NCBI GenBank assembly: GCA_964036155.1
Contig: OZ038423.1
Span: 5,285,249-5,349,248 of the forward strand
Reading direction: 5' to 3'
Origin: Diploscapter coronatus
Lineage: Eukaryota > Nematoda > Chromadorea > Rhabditida > Rhabditidae
DNA length: 64,000 nt
Under the pieces are notes generated by a model. It had not been told where the DNA came from. It ran no database searches and saw only the letters and a list, made by a program, of their open reading frames with translations. A program made the translations under genes and the position numbers. Shown one piece after another: positions 14,301 to 25,875 of this stretch (its first letter is position 1; each line of letters starts with the position of its first letter).

Positions 14301-17300
14301 GTGAGAAGAAATACATTTACAAGAAAAAATAGGCTTTTATGGTGTCAATCTTATAAAGCCAAGGAATAAACAAAGAAAAACTCAAAATAGAGTCTAAAAT
14401 GGATATTTTCTACGTGCATTTTGCTTAAAGTAAAGTTGCAACTTGTTGCCAAAAAGTACTCCATTTCGCAGAAAAATGAAAGCCGTTCTCGGACTCAGAA
14501 AGAAGACAAAAAGGATTGAAGATCGAGGAAAAGGACGAACTCGTTCAGAAAGGAGGCAGGGATGAATCTCAAGGGGCCGCGCTTTTCGAGGAGAGAGAAA
14601 TGAAATTTGATTTCCGGAATCGTATCCACCTATATTTATGCAAGTTTTTCATGAAGAATATGCTTGAACCTCTGAGATAAAAATAGGAATAGAAGTGGAT
14701 GTTCAAGTTCTTGTCAGAGCTAAAAATGCTCTTGAGAAATGATTATCATATCATCGAATATGTTGTCAGAATTCATTTGGAATGAGAGTTAATAGAAAAG
14801 TTTACGATATACTTTAGAATAAAAATTATCGAAGGATATAAAATACTGGTCTAAAAATACCGGTAGTAGCAATAGGAGTAGCAGAAAAAGGCTGCTGCCA
14901 AAGGCTAAACGACATCGCTTTTTTCTCTCAATCTCCTTTATCTCATCTCACTCTCATCCGGTATGCAAATGTCTGCCTGCTGTTAGCTTGGCCCTCGCAT
15001 ACCGATGAGTAGTTTTGTTGTACATCATAGAGAGGAGAAAAAAGAGATAGGTCACATACCAGAAGAGAACGTGGAAATAGAAGATATGAAAAGATGCAGA
15101 CAGAAATGACAAATGATTTTGAAATCGATGATACATTAAGAATTCTTATGAACAAAATTGCATTTTGTAGTTTTCCTTTAAACTTGTGAAAAACTACTAG
15201 ATGAGGAACTGAGTCATGAAGTTAGAGACCGCCAGCCATTTTGCCAAATTCACTCTGGCACTATGTTTTATACATTTTTCAGGAGCTGAGGTGCTCCTCT
15301 AAACATCCCCACCGAAAAAACCGCGAAAAAATACGTTACTGATGAAAAAATTGATAAAATTTAACGCGAAAAAACGGAAAAATCGCTCCTTTTCGTGGAC
15401 AAGGGAAAGGGGCGTGGTTTATCTGCAAAAGACACTATGCCGCTCGCTCCCCCCTTTCTTTCCCTGCCTTTGGGGATCTTTTTCTCTGCACTCTCCTCCA
15501 TTCCAGCATTGGCTTCCTTTATATTTTCGCGAATTATCAGGATCTCAGTTGCTCTACGCAGGATTTTTCTGATTTTTTCACCGAAGACGGACAATTGACC
15601 AACTAATCAAAATATCAAATAAAAACATATGTGCCTTTCAAAATATGCCTGCAGTGATCAAATTTAGTAAAGACAAAAAAATGCTCATTTTGAAATTAAT
15701 TTTAAAAATATTTTTTGATAAAATTTCGATTTTTTCTTTTGAATAGCATAATTAGGGAGTATCAAATTTTATTTTAGTCAAGTTCTTAGGCGATTTCAGT
15801 GATCCTTTGTCAAGATACAGTACTGCAAAGGCGAGCATCTATTATTGCCTCGAAAAAATTTGCTCTACGCAGGATTTTTCTAATTTTTAAATATGTTGTA
15901 CATTTCAACTAGATGTACCGATTCATCGAAAAAAATTAAATGTGCCTTTTTTATAACTCGAAATATTAGCATTGCTATAATTTGACGCGCATTTGCGGAC
16001 TTCTTTCGCACCCGATCAATAAATCGATATCACCACGTGAAAGAGCGGTATCGAATTGTATAGTAGGTATCGATAAATTATTAAAAACAAAAGTAAAACA
16101 AAAAAAATCGACGATAATCGGAAGGGCTATCAACTATGGACACTTTTGAATCAAGTGAAAGGGGCGGGGCTTGGCGGTCCCTACATGAAGTCGTAATGTT
16201 AAAACTCGGTCTAAAAATCGTAATTTTAAGCAGAAACCGAAGTCTGTGCTGTTACTCTTATCAGGATTAGCAATCTAAAAATAGCATTGTATGTAGATGG
16301 TTATTATCGATATATCCCACAGATGAAAGAGGAATGTGAGAAATTTATCAGATCTATCAGATTATCGCCTGATTTATCTCCTTTCTGCTGGCTGTGAATC
16401 TGCATCTGATTTGGCTAATCGATGGAAATGTCGCCGAGTGAGAAATGGCTTATCGAATCGAAGATGGATTAGAAGTGGATGATGATGAATGATGAAATGA
16501 TTGAAAAGAGGGTGAGGGCTGATAAAGGGGGCAGGTGGGACAAATCTGAAGATGATAATCGAAGAATGAGATGGAATGATCGATTGATGCAAATTTTCAT
16601 CAAGATTCGGAAATCCTCTGAAGTTAGGCGAGTTGGCAATGAAGCTGTCTACGTTTCGACTTTGGAGAGAATCAGTATTCGTCAAACACTTTGCAGAATT
16701 TCAAAATCTATACCAACATTATTAGCTAAAATGAAAATTTTGTTATATCAAATTTATCGAAAATTAATAGCTTTGATGCACAAAAAGTGAGTTCTTTAAG
16801 ATTCGAAGAATCTCTATAAGGAATGAAGGAAAGCGCAGCTTTTGTGGTGATGGATGACCCATTCCTCAATGGGACAGGTTACCATCAAAATGGCATCTGA
16901 ACTGAGAAGAGAGGGGGCATTTCGATGAATAAGACAAATGGTTGTATCAGGCAGAATATTCAAGGAGCGAGAATTGTCAGAAAGGAATCTCAAATGAGCC
17001 GATTCTCATGGATTAATGAGATTAACAGAAAATCGCGATAATAATTCATGGCTAATCATGGTTCAAAAATAGAAATTGAGGGTTGTGAAATTTCGTAACC
17101 ACGAACGCTTCCGTTCATTCATAGAAAAAATGCTCATTCGAGGTGCAGAAAGGAACTCGCAAAGGGGCAGTTAGCATTTCAAAATCGCATAAAATAATAC
17201 TGACGGAAAATTTTAGCAATTGTCTCACAAGATTTTGGTAAGGGTGGATTTGGAAAAGTGGATACAGAAAATACGAGTGAGGAAAGCAACGTTTGGAAAA

Positions 17301-19768
17301 TCGACATCAAACAAATTGCACTTCAGTAATCGGTTCTAAACTTCAAAATAAAGAAAAATGGGCATAATAAAAATACTAATTGCAGGACTATGCTCATTTG
17401 CAAACAATAATGAGTTTCAATCTGTCTTCTGCCTTCTGGTCATTATTTCGAGAGGGCGGTGCTTCCTTCCTCGCTTTCTCAAAAAGGCACCACCGCTCTA
17501 TTCCTATTCTGTCAGTCAGTATCCTTCAGTCTTTCAGCCCTTCCAGTATTCCCCACTTCCTGCTCTTTCCTTCCCTTTCAGCAGGCCTTCTTCAAGCCAT
17601 CAACGGGGCTCTTTTATGTGACCGGCGCCAATTTGCATATGATGAATCGCTGCAGAAAGAGAGCAGCTGCGCGGGGAGAAGGAAATCAGATATTGTGAAA
17701 TTTAGAGACTGAGGAAGATGGAAGAGTATCAAATTCAGATAATGATATCAAAAGGACCGATCACAAGGAAATTCGAAAGGCGAAGACGGTAAAAGTAAGG
17801 GGGAAATCGAGTTCGTGAATTTCAAAGATTTGAGAAATGAAAAAGCCTAAAATTCCGACTATATCAAAACACAAGAGACTATAAAATATACAAGAAGATA
17901 TGAAAAATTCGGATGATGATGCCGAAAAATCAATTAAGTGAGAATTTTGAAAATGAAAAACAAGATTCTAAAAATAGGAAAAAAACTAACCAGGTTTGAG
18001 CAGAAACCGAATCTCCTTGTTGGTGATTGGATTGAACGAATTTTTCTTCGCACATTCGTAAGCAGTCTGACCTGCGGAATTCGTCAGAGACACATTGGCT
18101 CCGGCCTGAAAATTTATCCCTGTTGAAGTCATCAATTCGGCAACGATTGTAAAATTGAGTTAGTGATATAAGGGCACAGGAATTAGCGCCGAAATTATGA
18201 TATCATTGCAAGAAAAAATAATCTATTTTCGAAGAAAAGTAATAACTCACATGAAGAAGATATCGAACGATTTGTGTCTTGCCATAAATGGCAGCGACGT
18301 GCAGAGCCGTGCCGATTGGCAGCATTCGATCGATGTCCCACCCGTTCAGAATCAGGATCGAGACTATCTGAAATTTGATTATTTGCAGGAAAAGGATAAC
18401 TTTCATTGTGCGTCAATAAAATAATGCCTGCAGAATATACCATTTTCAAGTCAACAATTTAATAAACTCTTCAAATTGGATAGGGTAATAGGTATACGAC
18501 TTAAAATCTCCTAGATATCCAAATGAATCGTTTCAAAAATAAACTATTCAGAATTTCCTACCTGAACGTGTCCATTTATGGCAGCGAGATGCAGCGCACT
18601 GGCAGTGTGAGAGGCCCCTGCCTTCTTCAAATCAGGCCAAGGGACTCCGCAAGCGAGAATCCCCTCGACCATTCTGTCCTGGCCGAATTCACACGCCAAA
18701 TCGAATGGGGTCTTCCCGCTCTTGCAAATTGAGCACACGTCTGTACGGTAGTACAGAAGCAGGTTGAACTGAAAAATATAATCTTGAATCCTTAAAATAC
18801 CCTCAGATCCTCATTTTTAGAGAAGCAAAATGCACTTTGCATTTCTGATACAAATTCAGCACAAAGCATATTTCTGCGGTCCTCTTCCTTTGAAATTGGA
18901 AAAATTTCGATGTTATCAAAACTTCTAATCAACTTTCATTTTAATTTTACGAAACAATGCAAATCCCTTACTGCCTCAACCATCCCGTCCCTGGCAGCGA
19001 TGTGAGCAGCAGTCATCCCCTCGAAATCGATGCAGTCTGCATTGGCTCCGGCCTTCAGCAGCAGCTCGGCCACTTCGGTCGATTGCTGCATCGCGTAATG
19101 AAGCGCTGTTCGACCTGAAAGTTGCCATTTCTTCACAATATTTCTCGAATTTCGTCATTCAGCAGGGTAACATGAGCAGAAATGAAAAGCATTGATTACT
19201 TTAAAAAAAATAGCCCAGTGAAGGAAGAAGTTTTGAATTAAAAGATCTCTTTTCCCTAATTTCATCTATAAATTTGACTAATTGATAGGTTTTTTTTTTA
19301 TTTTCGAACTAGTCAAAATAAACAATCAAATTATTTTAAAGAAAGATCAACTCACCTCGTCCATCCTCTTCATCGACCCAGATGCTCTTTCCATCCAACA
19401 GTCCCTTCAGCATCACTGCGTTCCCCAGTTGGGCGGCCTTGTGAAGAGCTGTGCCATTATTCTCCTCGGTACCGCCTTCACCAGTCTTCTTCTGCAGACT
19501 CAGAAGATCTGCAAAGGAAGTTATCACATGTCAATGTTTTCCGTTGCAAAAATAGCAGCTTTCAACTGTATTCAGAAAAAATATCATGCATGAGAATTTT
19601 TCAACTTCGAAAAGCGATAGTGACAAAATTGTCAACTTTAAAGGAGTTTTCGAAGAAATTAAAGAAAATTGAACATACCACTGATGCTATTAGAAAAGCG
19701 ACGTAGAATTCGTCGGCCGGACATTCGAGTGGACATTTTCTGAGGTAGAACTCAATTCGACCGCATCT
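1554..19768 (-). CDS. Caskin-like scaffold: six ankyrin repeats plus SH3 (partial, runs off left edge)
   Basis: Coding exons on the minus strand, in transcript order: 19736-19679 (ATG), 19508-19356, 19114-18972, 18768-18562, 18367-18251, 18105-17991, 10663-10572, 9947-9833, then a distal cluster at 2390-1554. The phases of the first eight exons agree exactly. The ATG follows an in-frame TGA in an exon that starts after a TTTCAG at 19768, and a 4-codon upstream ORF precedes it. Residues about 36-262 hold six ankyrin repeats (NGTALHKAAQLGN, RTALHYAM, MTAAHIAARDG, KTPFDLACEFG, ALHLAAINGH, GTALHVAAIYGKT), and about 272-330 an SH3 domain. Six ankyrin repeats followed by SH3, with the DLACEFG and ALHxAAxYGKT signatures, is the Caskin order rather than ANKS1. 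Caskins bind CASK and LAR-type phosphatases at synapses and the cortex (family knowledge). The C-terminal SAM pair was not found here and would lie to the left. Confidence 0.85.
2391..4864 (-). other. Intronic, no gene seen
   Basis: Purine-rich on the plus strand, so pyrimidine-rich on the transcribed minus strand. Open frames here are Ser/Leu/Phe-rich artefacts of that bias. No motif-bearing exon was found. Confidence 0.5.
4865..6177 (-). mobile_element. Degenerate Tc1/mariner-family transposon
   Basis: A 1313-bp element with perfect 28-bp terminal inverted repeats (4865-4892 and 6150-6177, both starting CAGGGTGGTTAATAAG read inward), flanked by TA at 4863-4864 and 6178-6179, the classic target duplication. 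The minus strand holds a broken transposase. The helix-turn-helix part is at about 6092-5727, with DRPRSDRPK. A central block with ILFNDKKFF lies at about 5666-5460. A C-terminal block with EPLDYSIWNDLQ and a final FPRELRRCIKTN stretch lies at about 5364-4984. The first two blocks share a frame but are separated by two stop codons; the third is in another frame. The usual SPDLNP motif before the last catalytic Asp has decayed. The element lies in a Caskin-gene intron and points the same way as that gene. Confidence 0.92.
4984..6092 (-). pseudogene. Mariner-type transposase relic
   Basis: DDE transposase remains inside the element. At least two in-frame stops lie between the DNA-binding and catalytic blocks (about 5667-5726), and there is at least one frameshift before the C-terminal block. 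The second acidic residue region and the region of the last catalytic residue are substituted. It cannot make an active enzyme as it stands. The intact terminal repeats could still be recognised in trans by an active relative. Confidence 0.88.
6178..9832 (-). other. Intronic, no gene seen
   Basis: The same composition as the preceding intron stretch. At least one Caskin exon should lie here or in 2391-4864, because the phases do not join directly, but I could not find it. Confidence 0.45.
9751..9795 (+). other. tRNA-like A-box fragment, no complete tRNA
   Basis: TAGCGCAGTGGTAAAACG fits the pol III A-box very well and is preceded by a few bases like an acceptor arm. No B-box (GGTTCGAnnC) follows within 80 nt and no closing stem forms. 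It is probably the 5' half of a tRNA-derived repeat, or chance. Confidence 0.2.
9833..10663 (-). CDS. SH3 domain of the Caskin-like gene, split over two exons
   Basis: Exon 10663-10572 (phase 1 in, phase 0 out) encodes the first half of an SH3 domain, with AKRDYESDNPNDISF standing for the ALYDY motif. Exon 9947-9833 encodes the second half, ending in the GYFP motif and a short ALDIV strand. The intron falls inside the domain, after the Trp of EYIW. The usual Trp that contacts proline ligands (GRWKG in vertebrate Caskins, from memory) reads Phe here (GRFKG). The exon ends in a strong GTGAGT donor, leaving phase 1. The next downstream exon with matching phase was not identified with certainty, so the link to the 2.4-kb exon cluster rests on strand, composition and order. 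Confidence 0.85.
10664..15210 (-). other. Large Caskin intron (5' side of the SH3 exons), no gene seen
   Basis: Part of the 7.3-kb intron between the last ankyrin exon (17991) and the first SH3 exon (10663). Strongly pyrimidine-rich on the minus strand. No conserved exon was recognised. Isolated donor-like sites at about 10897 and 11584 have no coding sequence before them. Confidence 0.5.
15211..16195. repeat. Repeat island with inverted ends and an internal ~311-bp duplication
   Basis: Two similar sequences face each other at the borders: 15211-15235 (reverse complement GGCTGGCGGTCTCTAACTTC) and 16169-16195 (GCTTGGCGGTCCCTACATGA). Inside, TTGCTCTACGCAGGATTTTT occurs at 15549 and again at 15860, a 311-bp spacing. 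A second pair of related segments containing ATGTGCCTTT lies about 310 bp apart, near 15630 and 15937. This pattern suggests a MITE-like or composite non-autonomous element. No transposase frame was seen. The target-site duplication was not resolved. Confidence 0.5.
16196..17990 (-). other. Remainder of large Caskin intron
   Basis: A 103-codon plus-strand open frame at 16479-16790 is basic and low in complexity. It has no splice or family support. Nothing else was seen. Confidence 0.45.
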
Positions 19769-22700
19769 GAAACTCGGAATATTTTTCTCTGGAAGAAAAC
19801 GATAAATTTGAAGAATTCAAATAAAATTTTACACACGAAAAAGACAAAGAAAATCTCTAATAAATCACGACTGTTTGATAAGAAACCGCATTAATTTGCC
19901 ATGATAAAAATGATCGAAATTTGCAATAAAACCACGAGCGAGAAACTTTTCGCCGATAAAATATTCGAACTGATTTGTGATGGTGAGAAAATTAACAGAA
20001 TTAGCACTCTCGCGAAGAGACGTCGAGGGTATTGTTTTGGTCAGTGGAAATATTGCAGAATTGCAACAAGTGGGTGAAGGAGAAAAGGAAGGAGAGAAAG
20101 AATGAGATAGAGAGATTGCGTCAAAACAGTTTCTATTTTCTTATATTGTAATGCGGCATTCTTGAGAAAGAAAGACAGGGGATACGCAAGTGTTAGGCCT
20201 TGACTATAAAATGAGAATGTAGAAAGAGGAATTTTAATAGAGAGCAAATGGTAGAGAAGAAACCAAGTATGCCCATATTCGAAATGCCGGAAAGAGGAAA
20301 GGTTTATTGCGATGACTTCATCGGTGTCGGTTTCCCCTGCAGCACTTTTTGCATTGCGCATTGCATCGACTACAAAAGCAGAATTATACAATTCCTTTCC
20401 TTCTTTCGACTTTTTGTCCAACGTCTTTAGCCGCGGAGATATCGTAAAGGATCAGATAGGGTAAGAAACGAACAAGTTCACCATTTCACTCACTTTTTGC
20501 CACTTCTCACAATCCACCAGGTTGGCAGAATATCGCAGAATCACGGAAACAGAAACAAATGCACTCACTTCACAGCGACTACAGTCGAATAAAACGCGGC
20601 ACTTGAAAGGGTTGAATCGAAATTTCAAGATCGACAAAAAGTGGATCTGTGAAAAAGCCAAAAGTAAAAGTTTGAGAAGGTTTGCCTCTACGAAAGTTCT
20701 TGAGCAGAAATTACAAATTTTCCAAGATGCAAAGAGAGTTGTTCAATAAAATGCGAAATTAGAATTGATAACAGCCTAAAATAACTTTATCCGAGTTATT
20801 TCTAGCTCACAGCATTCCATCACAACAGCTGAGTAAGATTTAAAAAAAAATTGAAAACAAACAAACAGAACGTGATATTTGATATCGAAATCATGAAAAA
20901 TCGATGGAAGTTACAAAGAAATGCGAATTTCTTGAGGAGAAAGCAAGGAGAGCTCAGAGATAAAGGAGACTTGAACAGCTGAAGGAAGAACGGTAAATGG
21001 AAAGACAACGGAAGGAGATAAAGATGAAGTGGAGGGGAAGAAATACAAAGGGATAAAGGATAAAGGCGATAAAGGGAAGATAATGAAGATAGAGAAAAGA
21101 TAAAGAGAGTGGTTACGATTTGCAACTTGTTGAAAATCAGTGAGAGAAGGAGAGCGAGAAAAGGATCTGATACTGACGCAATAGCAAAAAATCAAGAATA
21201 AAAATGCAACTAATCTCAAAAATTTGATAAGATCCTAATAAATGGTAAAATTAATACGAGAAAACAACACAGCATAAATGGACAAATCTAATCACTGAAA
21301 TACCACTTTTACGGGAAAAAATTCGGTTGATATTTCATTTTTCGTCAACCACAATTTTACGGATCTCACGTTTTTCAGATATTGATACAGGAAAAGTAAC
21401 GAAAGGCTAAAGAAACATGCATCAAATCGCGTAAAGTCAAGAAAGAAAAAGAATGCAGCGAGAAAATGCACGAGAGAGGAAAGCTAACCCAAGTGTGGTG
21501 GTGAGACTGCGTGTAGAGACTAAGACTAGGCAAACAGATTTAGGTAAGTATCACTATCTCCTTCATTCGAGTTCCATTTCACTTTATCCTTCTTCTCTTC
21601 TCTTTACTATCTCTGAAATTGATATGGCTTATCATAACACTGCCTGAACACTCTCGAATCGGATCGGGAATATCGAATATCTAATGCATTTGCGTTTGAA
21701 GGAGTAGAAAATAGATAATCGATACTAGCTGAATCTAAAATACGAATTGAGAAATGCATTAGGAAAATATTTGCAAATGCCATGATATTGAATGGCACTG
21801 CAGAGGAAATGTTTACGGAATCGCTTTGTTTGTGGTCAAAAGCCGATAGAAGCGATGAAAGCCGTGACCAAACCTGTTCACATCAATTGCCTTGCTTCTT
21901 TCCTGGTTAATCCTAACGATTAGGGATATTTGTCAACACGCTTTTCGGCAAGATAATTAGCGAGGAAGTGTGAAATTATTATGGGTGAAGTTAGGACAAA
22001 TTTAGCTTTCATGAAAATTGCCACAAAATTGGACATTTTCATCTTTGAAATATGATTGCACATTCTCAACACTACACCATAGATGGAGGTGGATAAGAAC
22101 TCAATTACGGAACTTTGATTCCGAATATTGTAGAAAAAGTGAAGGTTTAAAGGAAAAAACTAGGAAAACCTCGTTGAATTTGCATTACTTAATTTCACAA
22201 AATAGCTAAAATTAAAACGACGCTTTCCTTAAAGCTCAAATAGCAAATTACAAGAAAAATTTTCATGAACTCCTTTGTTCTTCGTGAAGTAAGCAATAAA
22301 ATTTGCGGCAGGAAGAAATGTTTAGTTGATTTTTCTGTTAGCAGATGCGTCGACTGCTGCGAATTCGTAGGAGTTCGAACGTAATCAAAGACGCAAGAAC
22401 ATGAACATATCGTTAACATTCTCTAAATTTTCCTTACTTCGTTATTTTTTGTTGTTGTAAAAACGCGAAAAATGTTGCTTCAACAAATTCTTCGCACTCA
22501 AAATATTATGAATGGAAAAAATTACATGAAAAAAACAGTGAATTTATAGGAAGTTTCGAAAAGGGTTGGATTTTCGACACTTCACCATAATGAAGAATAC
22601 TTTCTAGTCCAGATTTCAAAAGAGTAAATTTGCATTTCAGATAGCGAAATATTCAATTCTGAATTCAAATTTTCGCAATAAGAGTTTCTAACAATTCTGA

Positions 22701-23700
22701 ACTTCATCACAAGAAAAGGGAGTGTTTTGACTGCGAGACTGGGAAAGTGATAATCTCGAAATGAGATGTGATCAGTCGATGCGTCGTAAAACAAATGGAA
22801 CAGAACGATAAACGGATAAATGCGATTAGGCCAAAGGTTCAGCATTATCGGTTAAGTCATAAAGACAACAAAAAGTGAAGGAGAAGAAGAAATAGAGAAT
22901 GACAGACAAACAATTGCAATGAATGCAAGCAAAGCAGAGCAGAGCAGAGCAAATGCAACACTCTGATTTCTGCATAACTCTGCAGATGAATGACTTGCTC
23001 TGTTTGAGTCAAACCTTTCGGGCATCAAGTTCTGCTTCCCTCTCGCTTTCTCTCTGAGCAAACAGTGCTTCTGCCTCAAGAGTGCTGCCGGCATGGAACG
23101 GAAAGCACAGAGCACTGAGCAATCCATCGAGAAGATACAAGAAGAGCAGAGAAGGGGAAAAGAAAGGGGATTTATGATTTGATAGAGCAGACGGAGACGG
23201 AGACTGCTGGCTATTGGCTGTTTGATTTGATGATGGTTTATGATGAGCAGAAGAAGGAGAAGCATGACGAACAGATAAGAAACAGCGCAAGAGGAGGCTG
23301 TAAATGATACAGGACAAAATATCGTCGTAAAACGCTATCATCGAAGCTTCGACAACATGCCACTTTGCATAGAAATTGAATGGAGGAAGAAAATTTTGGA
23401 AATGCTTCTTTGCCAAAAACTTCCATTTTGGTCATAGTCGAAAACATGAATATGATAGGCTTTAATGTTACAAATTGTGCATCATGTTATGACAGTGGTT
23501 TTCTTTTTCCTCAGTAATGCAATTTGACATTTTGGTAAAAGGAGAAGTTCGAACTTCAATATTAAAAAATCTGAAATTGAAATTTCTCCGTGCTTAAATA
23601 TCAGAATTAACTTAAATTGTCTGAAAAATAAAATCTTCAAGATAATCACGAATATTTAAAGAAATAGCTAATTCGAGATTTGCATTTATCCGCTAATCCA
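19769..23700 (-). other. Upstream region of Caskin gene, probable 5' UTR introns
   Basis: The first coding exon begins after a TTTCAG acceptor, so at least one 5' leader exon (or a trans-spliced leader) is expected upstream. The pyrimidine bias stays on the minus strand to about 23.4 kb, which fits continued minus transcription. Two strong minus donors (GTGAGT) lie near 20480 and 20550. A coding-like minus stretch at 20421-20290 (LDKKSKEGKELYNSAF, then AMRNAKSAAGETDTDE) could be an alternative 5' exon. On plus, an ATG frame at 21453-21541 ends exactly at a GTAAGT donor. Neither could be joined to anything. Confidence 0.35.
22933..22950. repeat. Short AGCAG tandem repeat
   Basis: Three and a half copies of a 5-bp unit (agcag) in a purine-rich tract. 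Confidence 0.7.
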
Positions 23701-24453
23701 ATCGAATTGATTGCCACCCGCTCGATTGACTTGCAAATTCTCCCTTCTCCAACTTCCTAACCGTCTCAATCACTCGTTCAAATTCCCACTTCTCTGTCCG
23801 AACGCTTTTCCTCGTTCAAATTTCCCTCGTTTTTCGTGTTTTTCTCGTTTTTGCGCTTTCACGATTTCACACGCTCAAGTGAACGAAATCGACGTGAAAA
23901 GTCGAAGGAAAATGAGCGTAAAATGAACGTAAACAGGCGGATTTGGAAGCGAACAAGAGATTAGGAAGATTATTGGCCACGAGAGTTGTTCATTTTGAAA
24001 TTATTGCCGAAATTTTTAAGAATGAAAAAATGTGAGTGAATGTTTTTGAGAGATTTCTCTTTATTGAAAAAAAAACTAAAATAAATTTGATAAAGGATGT
24101 AGATTAGGTGTGGTCCTTGATAAGAGAAGAAGAAATTCTCACTTGCCAGTTTTCGCTCCGAATGCAACTTTTATCGAAGATTCGTGTGATTTATTGCCCA
24201 GATCTGACAATAGAATGCGAGATTTTGATAGTGATAAAGGAAGTTCATTTCCATTCTTAAATGATCGATTTCTCGGATAAAATCATGATATTTCAATTCG
24301 TAAAAAAATATTTGTTGCTGTCTTTCCTGTATTTGTGCATGCCAACCATTCGGTCAAAAATTCCATCTAAGAATATCAAATTTCATCGTTTTTCAACTCG
24401 AACTGGGCAAGAAAAGAATGGGAGCACTTGAAAAGTTGAATTGGTTGAACAAT

Positions 24454-24806
24454 AATGTCAAGTCAAGACGAACATACACATACATCACTCCTACATGGTT
24501 TACCATAGAATTTCAACGAAGACCATTTTTGAGGTAGGTAAAATGTTTCAGAGGACGAATCGGTAATTATTCCACGAAATTTCCAAGCGGGTAGAATCAC
24601 CTGTATCACTCTTTGATGATATTGATAGCCAAAACAACAGTTTCGTTTATTGAAAAATGAAATTGGGAAAGAAAGTGTCGATGGTTGGCCGGCCAGGGCT
24701 AATGAAGAGGATGAAGTGGAGCAAACAGCGCAAAACAGTCCGAAGGATGCAGAAAAACAATGGGCCATTGAGACAAAAAGAAACTAGGAAGCTGAAAATA
24801 ACATTG
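24454..24806 (+). CDS. Tentative small acidic protein
   Basis: A phase-consistent model: ATG at 24454 (MSSQDEHTHTSLLH), an intron from 24496 to the TTTCAG ending at about 24550, a short exon (EDES), an intron from GTAATT to a TAG acceptor before CCAAAACAAC, then a last exon reading LLKNEIGKESVDGWPARANE and NSPKDAEKQWAIETKRN, ending at TAG near 24786. The last exon has the look of real coding sequence: hydrophilic, acidic and not low in complexity. After the TAG the same frame stays acidic (EAENNIESEEERK) up to a second TAG, so readthrough or an unseen intron is possible. No domain was recognised. The minus strand has a 101-codon open frame over the same interval, and the strand choice is not secure. 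Confidence 0.25.
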
Positions 24807-24992
24807 AAAGTGAAGAGGAAAGGAAATAGGAGTAATAAGAAGATAGAGAAACTAAAAACTCAACAATCAAGCAGAGAATTTTCTCGATTTGTCGTCATTT
24901 TTTCAACAAATTCTGGGGTTTGTATCGATGTAAATCTGAGGTTAGTCCTGGAACGGAAGTTGTTCACCATGTCAATCTACACAATATACTGA

Positions 24993-25875
24993 AAGTTCAT
25001 TTTTCCAACGTCATTTACGCGTAAACGCAGTACGGATCGGAAAGTACGCAATCAAGACGCGAAAAGTGCGCATTTTTGCAGAAATTAGTATTCAAAAACG
25101 ATTATTTTATTGCCTGATAATCTATGGACTAAGTACTGTCGAATAAAAAAGAATCATTCGACTTGGTTCAGAAATAAGGAAGTTATGAATTTTTGAAAAT
25201 TTTCTTAGATATCAAAAATTAGCTTTTAGAAACAAGTGATTTTATGGGTGTGGGCAATTGGTTTCGACTCAAGAGTTATACCCAACAAAACTATAACGTA
25301 AGGTGAGTACTATGCAAAAAAAACCTTACTCAATTTGGATCAAAGATAAGAAGGCTATTAAAAAAATAAAATAGAGAGATAAGCTTGAAACATCCGGTAA
25401 TTACTCGATTTCAATCAAATCATAGATCTATGCTTTTACTAACAATCAGACCTTGAAGTTTGATACAACTTTCTTGTTTTTAAAATAGATTTTTATCGAC
25501 AAATGTAAACCGTGAAAATTTTATTCACAGAAAATATTCCCATCATACTTTAAAATGTAATAAATCAATGAAATATCAGTTCTAATTGAGAGATTATAAA
25601 TATGAAGGTAAAAACGTATGAAATTATTGGCATTGATGAGATATAAAATTACGATGAGATTGAGGGATAATTTAAGTTTTGGTCAAACAACATTAGATCA
25701 TTTGAATAAGTTTTGGCGTCTAAAGTGCATCAAATAAAATAACCAAATAGAAAATAAGATTAGCTAATTGTAGAAGTTAAAATTTACGTCAGGAGCGTTT
25801 TAGTTCAGCTGAAAAATATTATAGTGATTTAAATGAAAATCATGGAAACGAAAATTGGGTTGCCTTAATGAGCAA
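24993..25875. other. Intergenic, nothing recognised
   Basis: AT-rich sequence with no strong skew, between the tentative 24.4-kb gene and the Ly6-like gene. It would hold the 3' UTR of the latter. Confidence 0.5.

Noticed and set aside
16479..16790. 103-codon plus open frame, basic
   Set aside because: Lies in a purine-rich intron of the minus-strand gene, without splice sites, domain or typical codon mix.
20290..20421. Coding-like minus stretch LDKKSKEGKELYNSAF
   Set aside because: Looks like real protein sequence, but no acceptor/donor pair could join it to a gene. Kept only as a note in the upstream-region entry.
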